64,000 nucleotides of DNA from Porphyra umbilicalis (GCA_002049455.2 KV919025.1:1-64000), one strand, 5' to 3'; counted from the first letter of the stretch, positions 10,501 to 21,720 are shown. Translations and numbers: made by a program. The notes: generated by a model from the letters alone, not told the origin.

Positions 10501-11379
10501 GCCTGACGCGGAGACGGACGCGGCCATGACGATTGGCGGCGCGTACGTGGCCGTCCTCGCGTCGGCGCTCGTGCTCGCCCGCCGCCACGAGCCGGCCCTC
10601 TCCCGGGAGGTGTTGCAGCTCGGCACGGCGCTGCTGCCGCCCGAGTCCGCGTTGGCAGGCGCTGTGGGCGGTGGGTCGGGCGGCGCCGCGGCGGTGGCCC
10701 GGGATACGCCCCTCCGCTCCCGCCCGTCGTGCTTTGCGGCTCTCTCCGTCCTGTCGCTCGCGCGGGGGGAGCTGGTGTCGGCCCAGGGAGCCACTGACGC
10801 CCTCGTCCTCCCCTCCGTGACGCTCGCGCTGCTCGCCCTCCAATCCCAAACGTGGACGCCCGGCGGTGGGTCGGCGGCGACTGCCACAGCGGGCCCGTCG
10901 CGCATCGGCGACCGGGATGACGACGGCACCCAGTCGACGGCGGTTGCTGTGGCGGCCGTTTCCCTGCTGGAGGAGGCCCTCAACGGCCACTGGCACTTGT
11001 TTTGGCCCGTACGGATCAGCGCCAGCGCCACCCTCACCCCCTCGGCGGCCGCGTCGCCGTCAACGGCGGCGGCCGCCACCGCCGCCTCCAAAGCCGCCGT
11101 CCTCCTCGAGTCGCCGGCGAGCGCCGAAGCGGCGGCCGCGTACGACGCGGCGCTCAAGGCGCTCGCCGACGGCGTCGGCGGCACGTACGGGGGCGCCCAA
11201 GTTGGCGCCCGCTGCCTGTCGGCCCTGTCTGCGCTGCACGCCCGCCGCCGCCTCTTCACCCGCTCCGCCGCGTTTGCCACGTGCGGCGACGTGGCGCCGC
11301 GGCTCCTCGCCATGTCCCTCCGCGTTGCGGGCATCACGGATGACGACACGCCGGTGGCCGCCAATGCCAATGGCACCGT

Positions 11380-11410
<31 letters not shown>

Positions 11411-11710
11411 GGTGGCGGCGGCATGGCCCTCCCCTGCGCTGCGTCGCTCGCGCCCCTCCGCGACGACGCGCTCGCGGTGGCGTCGGCGGTGGCGTCGGCC
11501 AACTGGGAGCGCTTTGTCCTCGTGTGGATGCCTGCCGTCCTCCGCGGCGTTGGCGGGGGCGGACGGCTGTCGGACGCGCAGCGGGGGCAGCTCGGCGAGC
11601 GCTTCCACGACGCCCGAGACCGGCCGTCATTTATGCGGGCGGTCGACTCGATCGCCAACGACTTGCGGTTCTTCCGCGCCGCGCCGGCGCGCGTCGGCCC
11701 GCGCTCGTAG
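7504..11710 (+). CDS. Karyopherin-beta family protein, exportin-4/7-like (one frame shift in the assembled sequence)
   Basis: Exon 1 is 7504-7620 and begins ATGGCGTCTCGTGG. The intron 7621-7892 starts GTACGT and ends CCCCACAG, in phase 0. Exon 2 continues to the TAG at 11710, giving roughly 1310 residues rich in Ala/Leu helices. The N-terminus (RASIQERLVSYQSS, later YVVTKAAAVVAELGKREWL) matches the layout of exportin-4/7 HEAT repeats, where an early helix pair precedes a GKR.W motif. Such proteins carry cargo through the nuclear pore under Ran control. The frame moves by one base in a glycine-coding poly-G tract near 10385-10420, after which clear helical repeats resume (AYVAVLASALVLARRHEP). 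This is either a homopolymer indel or a real lesion. Gly-rich loops at 8220-8250 and 11385-11430 are insertions relative to the family. A different HEAT-repeat scaffold remains possible. Confidence 0.5.
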
Positions 11711-12183
11711 GGGCAGCCCGCGGGCGGGCGGGCGGGCGGGCGGGCGGGGCGAGGTCGGGGCGGCGTGGAGTGTACATATCGAATAAGGGTACAGGTAGAA
11801 GTCGTGGTCCGCGGTCGCGGCGACACGCGGGCTCACGGTCGCAGACGGGGGCCGACCGCTGCACAAGAGGCGCCCACTCGGCTGGCCCTGCGCAACAGCA
11901 ATAAAAAAATCTTTCAAGGGTTGCCGCGCCGCAACGCGGGACCATCGGCGGCGCGCGTCACGGTCGGCCGCGCACGCGGCGCGTGGCGCCGACGCCACCG
12001 CCCCGTCCCGTACAAAGCGCCACCCTCACACTCTCTGCACCCGCGGGGCGGGGGGCGCACGCCCGGCCAGCACCATCCCCCATACCCGCCCCTCGGTTGG
12101 CTGCCGGCATTGCCGGCAAGGCACGCCCATGGCTACGCCCACCCCCCCAACCACCGCCCCTCCCTCAATCCCGGGCACTTCGC
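11711..12183. other. Intergenic region between two convergent genes
   Basis: It holds the probable 3' UTR of the karyopherin-like gene, beginning with a GGGC(G) run at 11722-11752, and the short 3' flank of the MogA-type gene on the other strand. No further gene is seen. Confidence 0.5.
11901..11906 (+). terminator. Polyadenylation signal AATAAA
   Basis: AATAAA followed by further A residues lies about 190 bases past the TAG of the karyopherin-like gene, a normal distance for cleavage and polyadenylation. It supports that TAG as a genuine stop. Confidence 0.6.
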
Positions 12184-13248
12184 TCAGTGGTTTCCCGCAC
12201 ACCCACACGCCCCCGCCTTGCCCCCTTCCACCCCCTTCATGGTCATGATTGGCCCGCCAATCACCCGCACGCAGTGGCCTACGGCCCCCCACACGGCGCC
12301 GAGGCACTCGGCGACCGCTCCCGGGTTGCCCGGCAGGTTCACCACGAGCGCCCCCCCGCTGCAAACGCCCGCCACGCCGCGGCTCAGGATGGCCGACGGC
12401 ACCCCATTGGCGACCCCAACCGCCCGCATGCGCTCCCCAAAGCCGCTCATCAACTTCTCACACACTTCTGTTGTCGCTTCGGGCGTCACGTCCCGCGCGG
12501 CGGGCCCCGTGCCGCCCGTTGTCAGGATCAACACGCACCCGTAAGCGGTGGCCATGGAGCGGATGCCCGCGCCAATCGCCGCTCGCTCGTCTGGGACGAC
12601 CTGGTAGATCACGTCCCGCGGGTTGGCCAAGTGCGCTTCGACAAAGGAGCGGATGGCAGGGCCACCCCGGTCCTCGTACTCCCCCGACGACGCGCGGTCG
12701 CTGACGGTGAGGATGCCGACCTTGATGCGGGGTAGGGGGGGGGCCACCGCCGCGGGCGCCGCCACCGCGGGTGCCGTCCGGGGGGGGGGAACCCTACCCG
12801 TGGGGGGGCGCCAGTGGGGGGGGGGGGGCGGCCGCCGACGCTGGCGCCGGAGGGGGGGCCATGGCCGCGGCGGGGGGGGGGGGAAGAGAGGCGTCCGAAC
12901 GGGGTAGGCCGGTGACGCTGCAACAGCGGCGGGGGGGGTTGGGGAGGCAGCGACGGAGGTGGTCAATGCGACGCGCGACGGGGGGGGGGCGGGGCTCTTC
13001 CGGGTGACGGCGGCGGCGGCGGCGGCGGCGGCGGTGCGGACCGTCTGACAGCGGGTGACGCGGGCGGCGCAGCTCAGACACCACGGCGGCAGAAGCCCAG
13101 AGGGAAGCCCTGGCACAGGCCGGTGCCGTGAGCGAACAACGGCGCTTGCCGACGGGATGCGCCGACGGGCCGGCAGGATGACAAAGGGGCCGAGGTGGAC
13201 GGACGACGTGGGGTGGCGACGCTTTGCGCGGCGGGGAAAGGTCAACAT
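12184..13248 (-). CDS. Molybdopterin adenylyltransferase, MogA/Cnx1G type
   Basis: The last 179 residues form a complete MogA/MoaB-fold domain starting KVGILTVSDRASSGEYEDRGG near residue 176. The motifs are all present: TTGGTG in the nucleotide-binding loop, RDVTPEAT after it, PSAILSRGVAG, and the C-terminal NLPGNPGAVAECL. The enzyme adenylates molybdopterin before molybdenum insertion in cofactor synthesis, in the cytosol of most eukaryotes. In plants and animals this domain is usually fused to a MoeA-type domain (Cnx1, gephyrin). Here it ends with TGA soon after the fold, so it stands alone. About 175 residues of Arg/Pro/Ala-rich sequence precede it. The start at 13248 (MLTFPRRAKRR) is the best ATG but uncertain; MIGSDGG at 13320 or an internal start are alternatives. 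The N-terminal part could be a targeting peptide or partly non-coding. It converges on the karyopherin-like gene. Confidence 0.85.
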   Translation of the reverse strand: MLTFPRRAKRRHPTSSVHLGPFVILPARRRIPSASAVVRSRHRPVPGLPSGLLPPWCLSCAARVTRCQTVRTAAAAAAAAVTRKSPAPPPSRVALTTSVAASPTPPAAVAASPAYPVRTPLFPPPPPRPWPPLRRQRRRPPPPPHWRPPTGRVPPPRTAPAVAAPAAVAPPLPRIKVGILTVSDRASSGEYEDRGGPAIRSFVEAHLANPRDVIYQVVPDERAAIGAGIRSMATAYGCVLILTTGGTGPAARDVTPEATTEVCEKLMSGFGERMRAVGVANGVPSAILSRGVAGVCSGGALVVNLPGNPGAVAECLGAVWGAVGHCVRVIGGPIMTMKGVEGGKAGACGCAGNH

Positions 13249-13411
13249 CGTGGATCGTATCGTCGATGCGGCAAAAAGTGGATGGATCGGTTCTGCAGAA
13301 CCGCCGTCTGAGCCAATCATTCGCACAGAATGCACCACTGTGCGTCTCCAGATTTTCACGGACCGACATTACAGTCGATACCCGCGTGCAGTCTTTCTCC
13401 ATTCTTGTCGC

Positions 13412-14760
13412 TTCCCTTTATATAAGGCGCGCGGTGGGCCACATGTCTGTATGTATGTCTGTATCTCTGTGCAGCCCACCAATGGGATGTCCGCGATCGG
13501 GTTTCGCACAGGGGCTACATTGCCAAACAAATAGATTGCGCGAACGCCAAGATTTTCAGCGCATTCCGACAACAAACATTCTAAGGACAGGCCTGCACGC
13601 CCGGATCAAATACATCCCAGTGGGATGGCCGCGATCGGGTTTCGCACAGGGGCTACATTGGCAAACAAATGGATTGCGCGACGGCCCAGATTTTCAGCGC
13701 ATTCCGACCACAAACATTCTAAGGACCTGCGTGCACGCCCGGATCAACTCCATCCAGAACCGCGAGCGGCGCAGCGCGAGGCCGTCGAATTGATCCCCTG
13801 ACTTACAGTTTCCCGATTTGTAATGAACAGAGGTTTTTGGGGACGGCCAAGATTTTTGGCGAGCGGTGCAGCGCGAGGCCGTCGAAGTAAACGCGTGACT
13901 TTCCGTCCGCCAAGTTGGTGCAATCAGAGGATTTTCGGGAACGCCCAGAGTTTCGGCGAGCGGCGCAGCGCGAGGGCGTCTTCACACCGGCTGCTGGGTG
14001 GCGGGGTGGGGGGGCCGCCGGGTGGCGGGGTGGGGGGTCCGGGGGGAGGGCCGCCTCCCCCCCGGCCGCCGGGTGGCGAGGTGGGGGGGGTCCGGCGGGG
14101 AGGGCCGCCTCCCCCCCGGCCGCCGGGTGGCGAGGTGGGGGGGGTCCGGGAGGAGGGCCGCCTCGCCCCCGGCCGCCGGGTGGCGGGGTGGGGGGGGTCC
14201 GGGGGGGAGGCTCGCGTCGCCCCCGGCCGCCGGGTGGCGGGGTGGGGGGGTCCGGGGGGGAGGGCCGCCTCCCCCCCGGCCGCCGGGTGGCGGGGTGGGG
14301 GTGTCCGGGCAGGAGGGCCGCCTCCCCCCGGCCGCCGGGTGGCGGGATGGGGGGGGTCCGGGCGGGAGGGCCGCCTCCCCCCGGGCCGCCGGGTGGCGGG
14401 TGGGGGGGGTCCGCGGGGATTGGCCGCCCCTTCCCCGGCATACAAGGCCGCGCCACAATCATCTATTCTCAGAACGGAGAACGAATTATTCTCTCTCTGG
14501 AAAAGTAGCCGATTCTATCGGCCTGGAGGCACTTTTTCTCTTTCTTAGGCGCTCTGTATCTCCGGAACGGCTGCCCTACGGACAAATCTGAGCCGCGCGA
14601 ATGGGGGAAGGGGGGAGGCATGGGCAAAAGTTTGCAAGCTGTTGAATGAGCTGGGTCGCGTGGTCGTCTGGCGATTTCATGAAAACGCGTCTGTGGAGCA
14701 TGTGAGAGCATGCGCCTCGATTTACAGTGGGCTCTCAGAGCCCGCGCGGGTCCTACCTAG
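13412..14760 (+). repeat. Array unit 1
   Basis: This is the full-length unit with two sub-repeats (13490-13620 and 13620-13790) and the longest minisatellite. Its TATATAA lies at 13419-13425. Confidence 0.8.
13990..14425 (+). repeat. G-rich minisatellite, about eight copies of a 54-57 bp unit
   Basis: The unit is GGGTGGCGGGGTGGGGGG, then TCCGGGGGGAGGGCCGCC, then a C-rich half. Sister tracts lie at 15310-15540 (about four copies), 16452-16880 (about seven) and 20555-20830 (about five). The G-runs meet the pattern for G-quadruplex formation. Both strands are free of stops over the tract, which produces spurious long frames. Confidence 0.85.
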
Positions 14761-15872
14761 TCCCTCTATATAAAGGCCGCGGTGGGCCACATGTGTGTCC
14801 GTTATTCGCGTTTCGGAACCAGCCAGTCGCAACGCCGCGCGCGGCCTCGGAACTACATTCGCGAGATGACCCAGATTTTAAGGGCATTCCGACAACAAAC
14901 ATTCTAAGGACAGGCCTGCACGCCCGGATCAAATACATCCCAGTGGGATGGCCGCGATCGGGTTTCGCACAGGGGCTACATTGGCAAACAAATGGATTGC
15001 GCGACGGCCCAGATTTTCAGCGCATTCCGACCACAAACATTCTAAGGACCTGCGTGCACGCCCGGATCAACTCCATCCAGAACCGCGAGCGGCGCAGCGC
15101 GAGGCCGTCGAATTGATCCCCTGACTTACAGTTTCCCGAATTGGAATACAAACAGGTTTTTGGGGACGGCCAGGATTTTTGGCGAGCGGCGCTGCGCGAG
15201 GCCGTCGAAGTAAACGCGTGACTTTCCGTCCGCCAAGTTGGTGCAATCAGAGGATTTTCGGAAGCGCCCAGAGATTCGCTGAGCGGCGCAGCGCGAGGGC
15301 GTCTTCACACCTGCTGCTGGGTGGCGGGGTGGGGGGGCCGCCGGGTGGCGGGGTGGGGAGGTCCGTGGGGGAGGGCCACCTCCCCCCCGGCCGTCGGGTG
15401 GCGAGGTGGGGGGGGTCCGAGGAGGAGGGCCGCCTCCCCCCCGGCCGCCGGGTGGCGAGGTGGGGGGGGTCCGGGGGGAGGGCCGCCTCGCTTCCGGCCG
15501 CCGGGTGGCGGGGTGGGGGGGGTCCGGGGGGAGGGCCGCCCCTCCCCCTGGCATATAAGGCCGCGCCACAATCATCTATTCTCAGAACGGAGAACGAAGT
15601 ATTCTCTCTCTGGAAAAGTAGCCGATTCTATTGGCCTGGAGGCACTTTTTCTCTTTCTTCGGGGCTCTGTATCTCCGGAACGGCTGCCCTACGGTCAAAT
15701 CTCAGCAGCGCAAACGGGGGTTGGGGGGAGGCATGGGCAAATGTTTGCAAGCTATTGAATGAGCTGGGTCGCGTAGTCGTCTGGCGATTTCATGAAAACG
15801 CGTCTGTGGGGCATGTGAGAGCATGCGCCTCGATTGACAGTGGGCTCTCAGAGCCCGCGCGGGTCCTACCTA
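14761..15872 (+). repeat. Array unit 2 (short form)
   Basis: The sequence after its TATA box at 14767-14773 differs from the other units until about 14875, one sub-repeat is largely missing, and the minisatellite has about four copies. The rest matches unit 1 closely. Confidence 0.8.
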
Positions 15873-17211
15873 GTCCCTTTATATAAGGCGCGCGGTGGGC
15901 CACATGTCTGTATGTATGTCTGTATCTCTGTGCAGCCCACCAATGGGATGTCCGCGATCGGGTTTCGCACAGGGGCTACATTGCCAAACAAATAGATTGC
16001 GCGAACGCCAAGATTTTCAGCGCATTCCGACAACAAACATTCTAAGGACAGGCCTGCACGCCCGGATCAAATACATCCCAGTGGGATGGCCGCGATCGGG
16101 TTTCGCACAGGGGCCACATTGGCAAACATATGGATTGCGCGACGGCCCAGATTTTCAGCGCATTCCGACCACAAACATTCTAAGGACCTGCGTGCACGCC
16201 CGGATCAACTCCATTCAGAACCGCGAGCGGCGCAGCGCGAGGCCGTCGAATTGATTTCCTGACTTACAGTTTCCCAATTTGGAATAAACAGAGGTTTTTG
16301 GGGACGGCCCAGATTTTCGGCGAGCGGCGCAGCGCGAGGCCGTCTAAGTAAACGCGTGACTTCCCGTCCGCCAAGTTGGTGCAATCAGAGGATTTTCGGG
16401 AACGCCCAGAGTTTCGGCGAGCGGCGCCGCGCGAGGGCGTCTTCACACCGGCTGCTGGGTGGCGGGGTGGGGGGGCCGCCGGGTGGCGGGGTGGGGGGGT
16501 CCAGGGGGGAGGGCCGCCCCCCCCCCGGCCGCCGGGTTGCGGGGTGGGCGGGGTCCGGGGGGGAGGGCCGCCTCGCCCCTGACCGCCGGGTGGCGGGTTG
16601 GGGGGGGTCCGGGGGGGGGGCCGCCTCGCCCATGGCCGCCGGGAGGGGTCCCGGGGGGAGGGCCGCCTCGCCCCCGGCCGCCGGGAGGCGGGGTGGGGGG
16701 GGTCCGGGAGGGAGGGCCGCCTCGCCCCCGGCCGCCGGGAGGCGGGGTGGGGGGGTCCGGGGTGGAGGGCAGTCTCGCTTCCGACCGCCGGGTGACGGGG
16801 TGGGGGGGGTCCGGGGGGGAGGGCCGCCTCGCCCCCGGCCGCCGGGCGGCGGGTGGGGGGGTCCGGGGGGATGGGCCGCCCCTCCCCTGGCATATAAGGC
16901 CGCGCCAGAATCATCTATTCTCAGAACTGAGAACAAATTATTCTCTCTCTGGAAAAGTAGCCGATTCTTTTGGCCTGGAGGCACTTTTTCTCTTTCTTCG
17001 GCGCTCTGTATCTCTGGAACGGCTGCCCTACGGACAAATTTGTGCAGCGCAAACGGGGGATGGGGGGAGGCATGGGTAAATGTTTGCAAGCTATTGAATG
17101 AGCTGGGTCCCGCAGCCGTCTGGCGATTTCAAGGAAACGCGTCTGTGGGGCATGTGAGAAAATGCTCCTTGATTTTCTGTGGGCTCTCAGAGCCCGCGCG
17201 GGTCCTACCTA
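15873..17211 (+). repeat. Array unit 3
   Basis: This unit is nearly identical to unit 1 through the sub-repeats, with its TATATAA at 15880-15886. The minisatellite has about seven copies. Confidence 0.8.
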
Positions 17212-17659
17212 GTCTATTTATATAAGGCTCGCGGTGGGCCACTTGCGTCTGTCTGTTTGTGCAGCCCATTAATGGGACGCTCGCGATCGGGTCGCGCACA
17301 GGGGCTACATTGCCAAACAAATAGATTGCGCGAACGCCAAGATTTTCAGCGCATTCCGACAACAAACATTCTAAAGACCGGCCTGCACGCCCTGGTCAAG
17401 TACATCCCAGTGGGATGGCCGCGATCGGGTTTCGCACAGGGGCTACATTAGCAAACAAATGGATTGCGTTAGCGCCCAGATTTTCAGCGCATTCCGAGCA
17501 CAAACATTCTAAGGACCTGCATGCACGCCCGGATCAACTCCATCCAGAACCGCGAGCGGCGCAGCGCGAGGCCGTCGAATTGATCCCCTGATTCACAGTA
17601 TCCCGAAGTGGAATAAACAGAGGTGTTTGGGGACGGCCCAGATTTTCGGGGAGCGGCGC
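17212..17659 (+). repeat. Array unit 4, left part (continues at 20419-21165)
   Basis: This part holds the TATA box (17219-17225) and both sub-repeats and stops within AGCGGCGC. The remainder resumes at 20419 in the same register (GCGGCGCAGCGCGAGG), beyond the inserted element. Confidence 0.8.
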
Positions 17660-20418
17660 CAAGTGAGGTAATACCAGCCTTGGCTGCTGAGATTCAAAAG
17701 CCAAGGCTCAAAAGCCAACCCCCCCCCCCCGTGCATGCGTGCAGGTGCGCGTTCCGCAGCCCTTACAGACAGAGTGCTGACAGAAGCGGCGCAGCGTGAT
17801 GGACTGCTATCCGTCCACCATGAGGACTTTAACTCCCTGTACTGCTGGTGAGATGAGCGCCCATATAGACGCTTTGCTGTTTTCCTTTCGACGTTCTCAT
17901 AGCGACATCTCCGTTCATGTGCGTGTTCGTGGGCGAGAAGATTTCGCCCTTCTGGCCCCGTTCCCCCGCGGCTGCCCGCCGCCCCGCGGCTGCCCCCGCC
18001 GCCCCGCGGCTGCCCGCCGCCCCGCGGCTGCCCGCCGCCCCGCGGCTGCCCCCGCCGCCCCGCGGCTGCCCGCCGCCCCGCGGCTGCCCGCCGCCCCGCG
18101 GCTGCCCGCCGCCCCGCCGCTGGCTGCCGCCGGCCGCCCCGCCGCTGGCTGCTGCCCCGCCGCTGCCCGCCGCCCCGCCGCTGCCCGCCGCCCCGTCGCT
18201 GGCTGCTGCCCCGCCGCTGCCCGCCGCCGGCCGCGCCGCCGCTCCCCTCCCCCCCGCCGCTGCCCGCCGCCCCGCCGCTGCCCGCCACTCCGCGGCTGCC
18301 CGCCGCTCCGCCGCTCCCCGCCCACCTGCCGCTGCTCGCCGCCCCGCCGCTGCCCGCTGCCCCGCGGCTGCCCGCAGCCGGCCGCCCCACGGCTGCCCGC
18401 CGCCCCACGGCTGCCCGCCGCCCCTCGGCTGCCCGCCGCCCGGCTGCTCCCCTCCCCCCCGCCGCTGGCCGCCGCCCCGCCGCTGGCCGCCGCCCCGCCG
18501 CTTCCCGCCGCCCCGCCGCTCCCCGCCTTCCCACCGCTCCCCGCCCCCTCGCTGCCCTCGCGGGCGGCCGGCGGCGGCCGGAGGCGGCACCTCTTTTGGG
18601 GGGTGGTTGGCGACGGTGGCGACCGGCGGCCGCTGCTGGCGGGAGGAGCGGCCGGAGGGGAGGGAGATCGGGCACAGCGGTTGGCGTCCGGGTGGGCGGT
18701 CGTCCAGGGGGCTGAACGGCCTCGGTGCCTGGGGACGGCCATTGCTGGGGTGGGCGGGCGGTCGGTGAGGAAGGCGGCTGGTGGCCGGCGGTGGGGGTGG
18801 TCAGTGGAGGGGGTGGCTGGCGGCGGGGGTGGCCGGCGGCGGGGGTCGTCGGCGGTGGGGTCGATTGGATGCGTGTCTGTGGGACACATAGCGACTTCCA
18901 GGTATAGCACAGAGTTGTCTGGCTGCGTGCTACCTCTATGGGCGACTCGTAGGCACGAAACTGGGGTTCTGACTTGTATGGAGGCACACTACGCTCAGTG
19001 GGCATTCTACGACCGTGCTGGTGTGGGTTTTTAGGGTCCGTTAAGAGTACATGATGTAGCAAAGCCAACGCACACAGAAAGTTGGCCAGCAGATAGGCAG
19101 GGCACCGTGGGGAGTCATCGGCATATCGGGTCCCTGTGAAGTTGAAGGGGCGAAAATCGTAGGAAGGAAGCGTCTGTACGCTTAGTGACTCGCTTTTTCG
19201 TTCCCAGGACCCTTCAAAGCACCGCGTACAAGTCTCTTTAGAAAAATGGTGTTTTGGTCAAGTTCCGCCTGGACATGTCGTTCGCTCCTCCCTCTTGCAC
19301 CGGATGGAAGCATGGAACATGGCGATGACCAGACTATACGGACCCCGACCAAAGCTGCACAAAATAGGTACAGGGTACTGTAGGAGATGTGCTGTGCTGT
19401 TTTTTTCGCAAGAAAACATGCAGAACTGCTGTAGGCAGCAAGAGAAGCGCAGAGCGCATCCCACTGGATTAAACAGTGTCAGAGAAAACACGTCATCCAC
19501 TGGACTGAGCAGTGTCTGTGCCGATCTTCCGACTCGGCGGTATCTGAGACACTGTCAGAGGGTGGCCATTCACACTGCGAGGTGGTATGATTATATCTCT
19601 ACCCTCGACTGCTGTTTTCCTCCACTGCCGCTGCCTCCCCCAACTGCCGCTGCTTTCTCCCAGTGCATCAGCCTCCCTCCACCGCCGCTGCCTCCCTCCA
19701 CCGCCGCTGCCTCCCCACATCGCTGCTGCGCTCCCCCATCCCCGTTGCGTCCCCCGATTCCTGCGGCCTTCCCCCTTTCCTACTGCGTCCCCTCTTCGCT
19801 GCTGCCCTTCGTCACAGGTTCTGGCCCTCCCTCCATCCGTGCTACCCCCCCTCCTACCCGAGCTGCCCCCCCCCCCCCACTGGTACTGCCCACCCCGACC
19901 GGTGCTGCCCCCCTCCCACCCGAGCTGCCCCCCCCCCACTGGTACTGCCCACCCCCACCGGTCGGCGCAGCCACAGCGGCGACCGTAGTCACGGAATGGT
20001 GTGGCAAGGACACCTGGGTCAGGAACGGGAGGGAGGCGGCAGCCCCCATCAGCGGCGGTGGTCGCCCACCCCTGGAAGGGACGACGAGCAACGACAGCAG
20101 CGCCCGGCGGCGGTGGTGGTGGCTCTCGCATGTGTGGGGCGGCGAGCGGCGGCGGTCGTGCATGACCGGCATGCATGGCGCGGCAGCGTCGATGGCCCAT
20201 CCCTGTCAAATGCCCAGCCCAACGGAATCAACGGCTGCGTATCGAGTAAAATGATATTGGCCCCGTTTCAAAGTAGCGAAATCTCAGGTGATAGTAAGTC
20301 TCCATGAAATACAGTACAGGATTTATTATCCATTCGCATCCCCCATTCCACCCTCCCAAACGCCAACCCTCCTTGGCGGCAAATCGCCGCTGAGCCAAGG
20401 CTGGCTTTATCTCGCCTC
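17660..20418. mobile_element. 2.76 kb DNA transposon-like insertion with 26-bp TIRs and 7-bp target duplication
   Basis: The left end reads CAAGTGAGGTAATACCAGCC and continues TTGGCT. The complement of the right end aligns with it over 26 bases without gaps, 20 of them identical, including CCAGCCTTGGCT. It is flanked by GCGGCGC at 17653-17659 and 20419-20425. Removing the element and one flank restores exactly the sequence of the intact array units (GAGCGGCGCAGCGCGAGG, compare 16320-16340). The interior is mainly CCG-rich repeat (about 17955-18560) and a pyrimidine-rich segment (19600-19990). No transposase is recognisable, so it is probably non-autonomous. An 8-bp duplication with one mismatch (AGCGGCGC/CGCGGCGC) would suggest a hAT-type mechanism, but that is not settled. 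Confidence 0.8.
17955..18560. repeat. CCCGCCGCC(CC)GCGGCTG minisatellite inside the insertion
   Basis: Short units of about 15-18 bases (CCGCGGCTGCCCGCCGCC and variants) fill this stretch. They keep long frames open on both strands with Ala/Pro/Gly/Arg translations that should not be read as genes. Confidence 0.85.
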
Positions 20419-21384
20419 GCGGCGCAGCGCGAGGCCGTCGAAGTAAACACGTGACTTTCCGTCCGCCAAGTTGGTGCAATCAGAGGATTTTGGGGAACGC
20501 CCAGAGTTTCGGCGAGCGGCGCAGCGCGAGGGCGTCTTCACACCGGCCGCTGGGTGGCGGGGTGGGGGGGCCGCCGGGTGGCGGGGTGGGGGGGTCCGGG
20601 GGGGAGGGCCGCCTCCCCCCCGGCCGCCGGGTGGCGGGGTGGGGGGGGTCCGGGGGGGAGGGCCGCCTCGCCTCCGGCCGCCGGGTGGCGGGGTGGGGGG
20701 GGTCCGGGGGGAGGGCCGCCTCGCCCCCGGCCGCCGGTTGGTGGGGTGGGGGGGGTCCGGGGGGGAGGGCCGCCTCCCCCTCGGCCCCCGGGTGGCGGGT
20801 GGGGGGAGTCCGGGGGCATGGGCCGCCCCTCCCCCTGGCATACAAGGCCGCGCCACGATCTTCTATTCTCAGAACGGAGAACGAATTATTCTTTGTCTGG
20901 GAAAGGAGCCGATTCTATCGGCTTGGAGGCACTTTTTCTCTTTCTTCGGCGCTCTGTATCTCTGGAACGGCTGCCCTACGGACAAATCTGAGCAGCGCGA
21001 ACGGGGGAAGGGGGGAGGCATGGGCAAATGTTTGTAAGCTATTGAATGAGCTGGGTCCCGTAGTCGTCCGGCGATTTCATGAAAACACGTCTGTGGGGCA
21101 TGTGAGAAAATGCGCCTCGATTTACAGTGTGCTCTCAGAGCCCGCGCGGGTCCTACCTAGTCTACTCTCTTAAAGACGCTTGTAGGTTACTTTGTCCGTC
21201 CGCGACCACCCCGGATTGCTGATCGTTCAACAGTGTCAGTTTTCACACCCGATTCCAGCCACTGGGCCAGTGTTCACAGGCACTAGAGTAATTCATGACA
21301 CGGCATGCACATGAAGTGTGCGGGTCGGTCGGAATTTCAGCCCCCATCACAGAATTATTTCGTCCAAAAGTAGTCTCAGCGGTG

Positions 21385-21720
21385 GTCGTCGTTGGTGGGT
21401 GGGGTGGGGGGCATGGGTCGGGTGGGGTGCCGTGATCGCGGCGGGGTCGGGTGGGTGCGGGTAGGGTGGGGGGGTGTGGGGTGGGAGGGGTGTGGGGTGG
21501 AAGGGGTGTGGGGTGGGAGGGGTGTGGGGTGGGAGGGGTGTGGGGTCGGGGGTGTGTGGGGTGGGGGGTGCGTTGGGTGGGGGGTGTGTGGGGTGGGGGG
21601 GTGTGGGGTGGAGGGGGTGTGGGGTGGGGGGGTGTGGGGTGAGGTGGGGGGGGGTGGGGTGGGGGGGTGGGTGGGGGTGGGGTGGGGGGGGTGGTGGTTG
21701 TCGGGGGCGTAGGAGGCGGC
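21385..21720 (+). repeat. GGGGTGTG-rich minisatellite
   Basis: Units such as GTGTGGGGTGGGAGGG repeat irregularly. The purine/GT-rich strand is plus. No gene is supported from the end of the array (21165) to 21930. Confidence 0.85.

Larger units (their letters stand above)
13412..21165. repeat. Tandem array of four 1.1-1.35 kb units, split by an insertion
   Basis: Units begin at a TATA-like box followed by GGTGGGCCAC, at 13419, 14767, 15880 and 17219. The spacings are about 1349, 1112 and 1339 bases. Each unit contains one or two copies of a roughly 130-bp sub-repeat (GATTTTCAGCGCATTCCGAC, then ACAAACATTCTAAGGAC), a G-rich minisatellite, and a conserved segment ending CCTACCTAGTC. The fourth unit is interrupted at 17659 and resumes at 20419. 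Unit lengths differ mainly through minisatellite copy number and loss of one sub-repeat. No conserved reading frame is seen. The array starts abruptly at about 13412 and fades out after about 21165. Confidence 0.85.

Noticed and set aside
13412-17659. CRISPR-like regular repeats
   Set aside because: Units are over 1 kb, without short repeats separated by unique spacers, and the genome is eukaryotic.
17593-19068. 491-codon minus-strand frame inside the 2.76 kb insertion
   Set aside because: It is mostly a CCG minisatellite; only the conserved front part is worth testing, and it is recorded as a finding rather than a gene.
13412-21165. Ribosomal intergenic spacer
   Set aside because: TATA boxes and tandem units resemble a spacer, but no rRNA-like sequence occurs on either side in the window.
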